A stretch of DNA of 64,000 bases from JBAOHV01 sp963714875. Lineage in GTDB: Bacteria > Actinomycetota > Acidimicrobiia > Acidimicrobiales > Microtrichaceae. Numbering within the stretch: the stretch's first letter is position 1; the number at the start of each line of letters is the position of its first letter. Made by a program: the position numbers and the translations under genes. Under the pieces are notes generated by a model that was given only the letters and a program-made list of their open reading frames with translations, did no database searches and was not told where the DNA came from. The DNA lies in contig CAVQQI010000008.1 in the NCBI GenBank assembly GCA_963714875.1, positions 186,001 to 250,000 on the forward strand, in the 5' to 3' direction. Positions 61,186 to 64,000 of the stretch are shown piece by piece.

Positions 61186-61857
61186 TCAGGTCGTGCTGCG
61201 GAACTGTTGCCCGCCGTCGGCCGCCCAGGTGGCGCGCAGCGACTCGGCCCGGCGATCGTTGTCGCGGAGCTGCGCGATCATCCCCGCGACCGCCAGCACC
61301 ACGTAGAGGGCGGTCCACCACCAGTCATCGGCGACCGTGGTGCTCGTCGCTGCATCCGACAGCTGGTTCGCGCTGAGCTTGCCGATGGCCAGCAGGACGC
61401 CGGTCACGATCGTCGAGGACCCCGCCAGCGCGGTGAGCACGGTGAGCAGTGCCATCGGGAGGTTCGCGACGATCGCGAAGATGGCGAGCACCGCGCCGGT
61501 GATGACCCCGACCAGGACCACCAGCCACGACCAGCTCACCCCCAGGATCGCCATCACGCTGGTGCCGATGGCGAACCCCACGGCCGACATGGCGAGCACG
61601 ACCGCCACCTCGTAGTAGAGGTAGGCGAGCAGACCGAACAGCAGCGCGACCGCGAGTCCCACGAACCAGGAGAGCGCAGAGGCGAGGAATCGCTCGCTGC
61701 CCAGGTTGGACACCAGCCCGGCTCCCAGGACGAAACCGGCGAGCGCGCCCCACATCGGGATGATCACCCGCATCGCCAGGTAGCCGCGGAAGCAGAACAC
61801 CGCTCCCACCGCGACCAGCATGATGCCGAACAACAGATCGATGAGGGTGTCGCTCAT
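61186..61857 (-). CDS. DUF4203-like multi-span membrane protein
   Basis: A 223-residue membrane protein with about seven hydrophobic segments: LFGIMLVAVGAVFCFRGYLAM, IPMWGALAGFVLGAGL, LVVLVGVITGAVLAIFAI and WWWTALYVVLAVAGMIAQL. This resembles the TMEM198/DUF4203 family, which has Gly-rich paired helices and no known reaction. The ATG at 61857 gives the first helix; the longer frame upstream runs antisense to the FAD oxidoreductase. It is divergent from that gene by 84 bases. Confidence 0.8.
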   Translation of the reverse strand: MSDTLIDLLFGIMLVAVGAVFCFRGYLAMRVIIPMWGALAGFVLGAGLVSNLGSERFLASALSWFVGLAVALLFGLLAYLYYEVAVVLAMSAVGFAIGTSVMAILGVSWSWLVVLVGVITGAVLAIFAIVANLPMALLTVLTALAGSSTIVTGVLLAIGKLSANQLSDAATSTTVADDWWWTALYVVLAVAGMIAQLRDNDRRAESLRATWAADGGQQFRSTT

Positions 61858-61941
61858 GGAGCGAGGGTAGCTGTCGCCAGCTGCTGGGCGGTCGGACCGG
61901 TTGCATGGCTGCCCGGCGGCTGGCGCCGCGAGACTGTCGCC

Positions 61942-62991
61942 ATGCCTCCACCTCCCGACCCCCGCCACCCACTCGCCGCGGGCGGCCCGGAGCCTCGGGA
62001 GGCCGAGGTCGTGATCGTCGGCGCGGGGGTCGCGGGGCTGATCGCTGCTCGTGAGCTCGGCGGGACACACCGGGTCGTGGTGCTCGACAAGGCTCGTGGT
62101 GTCGGGGGCCGTATGGCGACGCGGCGCATCGGCGACGCGACCTTCGACCACGGCGCGCAGTTCGTCACCGCGCACCACGAGTGGTTCGGTGGTGTCGTCG
62201 GGCGCTGGTGCGCAACCGGTGTGGCTGACGTGTGGTTCCGCGGACGAATCGGTCCCGGCGGCGTGGTCGCCGAGGATGGACACCCGCGTCACCGCGGGAC
62301 GGAGTCGATGAACTCGCTCGCCAAGGTCCTCGCTGACGGCCTCGATGTGCGACGCGGGGCGAAGGTGTCGAAGCTCACCGCAACGAACCACCGCTGGATC
62401 GTCGAACTGGACAGCGGCGAAGGGATCGAGGCCGAGGCGGTGGTGCTCTCCGCGCCCGTCGCCCAGTCGCTCGCGCTCGTCGATGCCGGCGGCGTCCAGC
62501 TGGCGGGCGCTGACCGTGACGCGCTCGGGGCCATCACCTACGACCCCTGCCTCGCTGCGCTGGTTCCGCTCGATGGTCCGTCGGGGCTGGGCCCTCCCGG
62601 TGCCGTCGCGCCGTCGGTCGGTCCGGTCGAGTGGATCGCCGACAACCATTTGAAGGGCATCTCGGAGGGGCACGGCGTGACGATCCACGGCGATGCGCAG
62701 TTCAGCGCCGAGCACTGGAACCGTCCCGATGCAGAGGTGGTCGATGAACTGGTCGTTGCAGCTCGGGCGAGCGCCGGGCTGACCGCCGCGCCGCTCCCGG
62801 CGGTTGCCCAGGTCCAGCGGTGGCGCTACGCCCGCCCGTCGTCGTCACACCCGGAGCCGTTCCTGATGGCGACGGGTGTGGCCCCGCTGGTGTTCTGCGG
62901 CGACGCGTTCGGCGAGGCCAGAGTCGAGGGTGCCGCGGTGTCGGGCAGGGCGGCAGCAGCTGCGCTGGCCGTGCGTGTCAGGTCGCGGTGA
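61942..62991 (+). CDS. NAD(P)/FAD-dependent oxidoreductase (renalase-like)
   Basis: A 349-residue FAD protein: VVIVGAGVAGLIAARELGG (Rossmann), LDKARGVGGRMATRRIGDATFDHGAQFVTA (RMATRR with an arginine-rich FAD contact), and a C-terminal FAD loop PLVFCGDAFGEARVEGAAVSGRAAAAAL. The GGRMATRR/DHGAQ pattern is that of the renalase-type family, which oxidises dihydro-NAD isomers to repair cofactor damage in bacteria. Function here is inferred from family. ATG 61942 fits the start of homology. It is followed by a 151-bp gap and the fasciclin gene. Confidence 0.85.
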   Translation: MPPPPDPRHPLAAGGPEPREAEVVIVGAGVAGLIAARELGGTHRVVVLDKARGVGGRMATRRIGDATFDHGAQFVTAHHEWFGGVVGRWCATGVADVWFRGRIGPGGVVAEDGHPRHRGTESMNSLAKVLADGLDVRRGAKVSKLTATNHRWIVELDSGEGIEAEAVVLSAPVAQSLALVDAGGVQLAGADRDALGAITYDPCLAALVPLDGPSGLGPPGAVAPSVGPVEWIADNHLKGISEGHGVTIHGDAQFSAEHWNRPDAEVVDELVVAARASAGLTAAPLPAVAQVQRWRYARPSSSHPEPFLMATGVAPLVFCGDAFGEARVEGAAVSGRAAAAALAVRVRSR

Positions 62992-63037
62992 TCGCGAGCG
63001 TGACAGCGGTCCCCGCCGCGCACCACACTGTCCCCGT

Positions 63038-63055
63038 TAGGGACTCAAGACCCTA
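63038..63055. promoter_or_regulatory. Dyad upstream of the fasciclin lipoprotein gene
   Basis: TAGGG-ACTCAAGA-CCCTA is a perfect 5-bp inverted repeat with an 8-base spacer, 88 bases before the fasciclin start. The central CTCAAG resembles the -35 element reported for flagellar-type sigma factors in some actinobacteria, but I see no convincing matching -10 element. Confidence 0.35.
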
Positions 63056-63142
63056 GTGAGCACTCGGGGCGCCATCTACGGTGCGCCTGTGCAGCGACCC
63101 GGCGCCCGGTCGGTGCTGCACCCGTCGACATGGAGGTCGAGC

Positions 63143-63781
63143 ATGAAGTACCGGCACCTACTGGCTGCGTTGTTGCTCCCGCTCGCGTTGATCGCGGCAG
63201 GGTGCGGCGACGACGAGGGGGCGAGCTCCACCTCGGCCGGTTTCGACGCCGCGGCGGAGAGCACCGACGAGTCGGATCCCTCAGCAACCGAGGCTGTCGC
63301 CGAGGAGCCGCTGGACCCCAGGGCCGTGCTGCCGATGGGAACGCCGCCCGAGGGTGACACCGCGGAGCTCAACATCGCCCAGATCGCCGCCGGCACCGCT
63401 GCGGTGACCAACCTGACCCAGTTGGTCGTGAAGGCCGGGCTCGTCCCGACGCTGCGCGACGGCGGACCGTTCACCGTGTTCGCTCCCGTCAACGAGGCGT
63501 TCGACGCACTGCCCTTCTCGACCTACATCTCGGTGGTCGAGGACAACGCGACGCTCACCACGGTCCTCACCCAGCACGTCGTGCCCGGGACCTACACCGC
63601 TGCCGACCTCATGGACCTCGACGGCGAGAGCCTGGAGACCGTGCAGGGTGGACGGCTGCTCGTCGAAGTGGACGGCGACGATGTGGTCGTCGGTGGCGCC
63701 ACGGTCGTGGTGCCCGACATCGAGGCCAGCAACGGCATGATCCATGCCATCGACTCGGTGATCGCCGAGCCGAACGGCTGA
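63143..63781 (+). CDS. Fasciclin-domain lipoprotein
   Basis: A 212-residue lipoprotein: MKYRHLLAALLLPLALIAAGCGDDEG has a lipobox (IAAGC), then an acidic/Ser/Thr linker. A single FAS1 domain (about 80-210) shows LTQLVVKAGLVPTLRDGGPFTVFAPVNEAF, LTTVLTQHVVPGTY and the terminal ASNGMIHAIDSVI motif. FAS1 domains mediate adhesion or ligand binding at the cell surface. ATG 63143 begins the signal peptide; the upstream open frame is not coding. Regulation may involve the dyad 88 bases upstream. Confidence 0.92.
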   Translation: MKYRHLLAALLLPLALIAAGCGDDEGASSTSAGFDAAAESTDESDPSATEAVAEEPLDPRAVLPMGTPPEGDTAELNIAQIAAGTAAVTNLTQLVVKAGLVPTLRDGGPFTVFAPVNEAFDALPFSTYISVVEDNATLTTVLTQHVVPGTYTAADLMDLDGESLETVQGGRLLVEVDGDDVVVGGATVVVPDIEASNGMIHAIDSVIAEPNG

Positions 63782-63855
63782 GTCCGGTTCCGCTCCGCCC
63801 GGTGATCCTCGGGTCGGAGATGAGCGAACCCGAATTCGCGGATTAGGGTGCACCA

Positions 63856-64000
63856 GTGCCCGACCAGTTCTTCGATCTGATGCTGCTGATCGCCGTCGTG
63901 GGCCCCGCGGTCGGAGGGGCGCTGAGCACGATCCCGTCGATGCGTTCTGGTCGGTGGGCGATGACCTCGACCGCTGTGGCCCTGGCGGCCGCAGCGGTCG
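63856..64000 (+). CDS. Start of a membrane protein gene (3' end outside window)
   Basis: GTG at 63856 opens a frame that continues to the window end without a stop: PDQFFDLMLLIAVVGPAVGGALSTIPSMRSGRW, then TSTAVALAAAAV. Two hydrophobic stretches separated by a basic loop suggest a multi-span membrane protein; the layout recalls the first helices of proton-pumping NADH dehydrogenase or cation/proton antiporter subunits, but 48 residues are too few to assign it. Confidence 0.45.
   Translation, partial: MPDQFFDLMLLIAVVGPAVGGALSTIPSMRSGRWAMTSTAVALAAAAV

Noticed and set aside
1..64000. Mobile element, prophage or genomic island
   Set aside because: No transposase, integrase, tRNA-flanked direct repeats or composition change over gene-size stretches was found.

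Overview
This window is a high-GC chromosomal segment with strong G/C bias at third codon positions, frequent GTG starts, ATGA and GTGA gene overlaps, and gene families typical of Actinobacteriota (mymA-like monooxygenase operon, WS/DGAT acyltransferase, DUF2505, Rrf2/RIC pair, CsoR-type regulator, LAxTG surface protein). An uncultured or marine/soil actinobacterium, plausibly of class Acidimicrobiia, is my inference. No rRNA, tRNA, CRISPR array, transposase or phage gene is seen. The segment reads as ordinary chromosome.

Layout. 1-12.2 kb: end of a multi-PAS hybrid histidine kinase, a DHDPS-family/Old-Yellow-Enzyme pair, a CPA1 antiporter, ThrH, an MDR reductase, an alpha/beta hydrolase and a secreted patatin-like protein with a PKD domain. 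12.2-18.8 kb: a >2,200-residue surface protein with SdrD-B and repeated DUF11 modules and an LAFTG sorting signal. 19.6-26.1 kb: baeRF protein, then amino-acid/amine enzymes (group II PLP decarboxylase, DUF2817 carboxypeptidase, threonine dehydratase, threonine aldolase). 26.4-32.4 kb: GH1 glucosidase and a lipid-flavoured run (WS/DGAT, alpha/beta hydrolase, GNAT, saccharopine-dehydrogenase-like reductase). 32.4-37.2 kb: DinB, TetR and a divergent metal-dependent hydrolase/Baeyer-Villiger monooxygenase/SDR operon. 37.2-40.5 kb: orphan coiled-coil protein, Rrf2 regulator and RIC iron-sulfur repair protein. 40.5-46.7 kb: pyruvate phosphate dikinase, fatty-acid hydroxylase, TlpA/CcdA pair, amidohydrolase. 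46.7-50 kb: oxyR-ahpF-ahpC peroxide module. 50-58 kb: HAD phosphatase, amine oxidase, P450, beta-lactamase-like hydrolase, DUF2505, ApbE cluster. 58-61.1 kb: a compact sulfide/persulfide module (DUF302, CstR-like sensor, sulfide:quinone oxidoreductase, DsrC/TusE, DsrE) behind a perfect CsoR-type operator. 61-64 kb: membrane protein, FAD oxidoreductase, fasciclin lipoprotein and the start of a membrane protein.

Two points stand out. First, eight otherwise well-conserved genes are broken by nine frame changes, and every one is in the direction of one surplus base. This points to a sequence or assembly artefact rather than eight independent pseudogenes, and those genes should be read as interrupted full-length genes. 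Second, the redox-sulfur theme (CstR/SQR/DsrC/DsrE, OxyR/AhpCF, Rrf2/RIC, TlpA/CcdA) is dense. The CstR-type module is the best candidate for an under-described system here.
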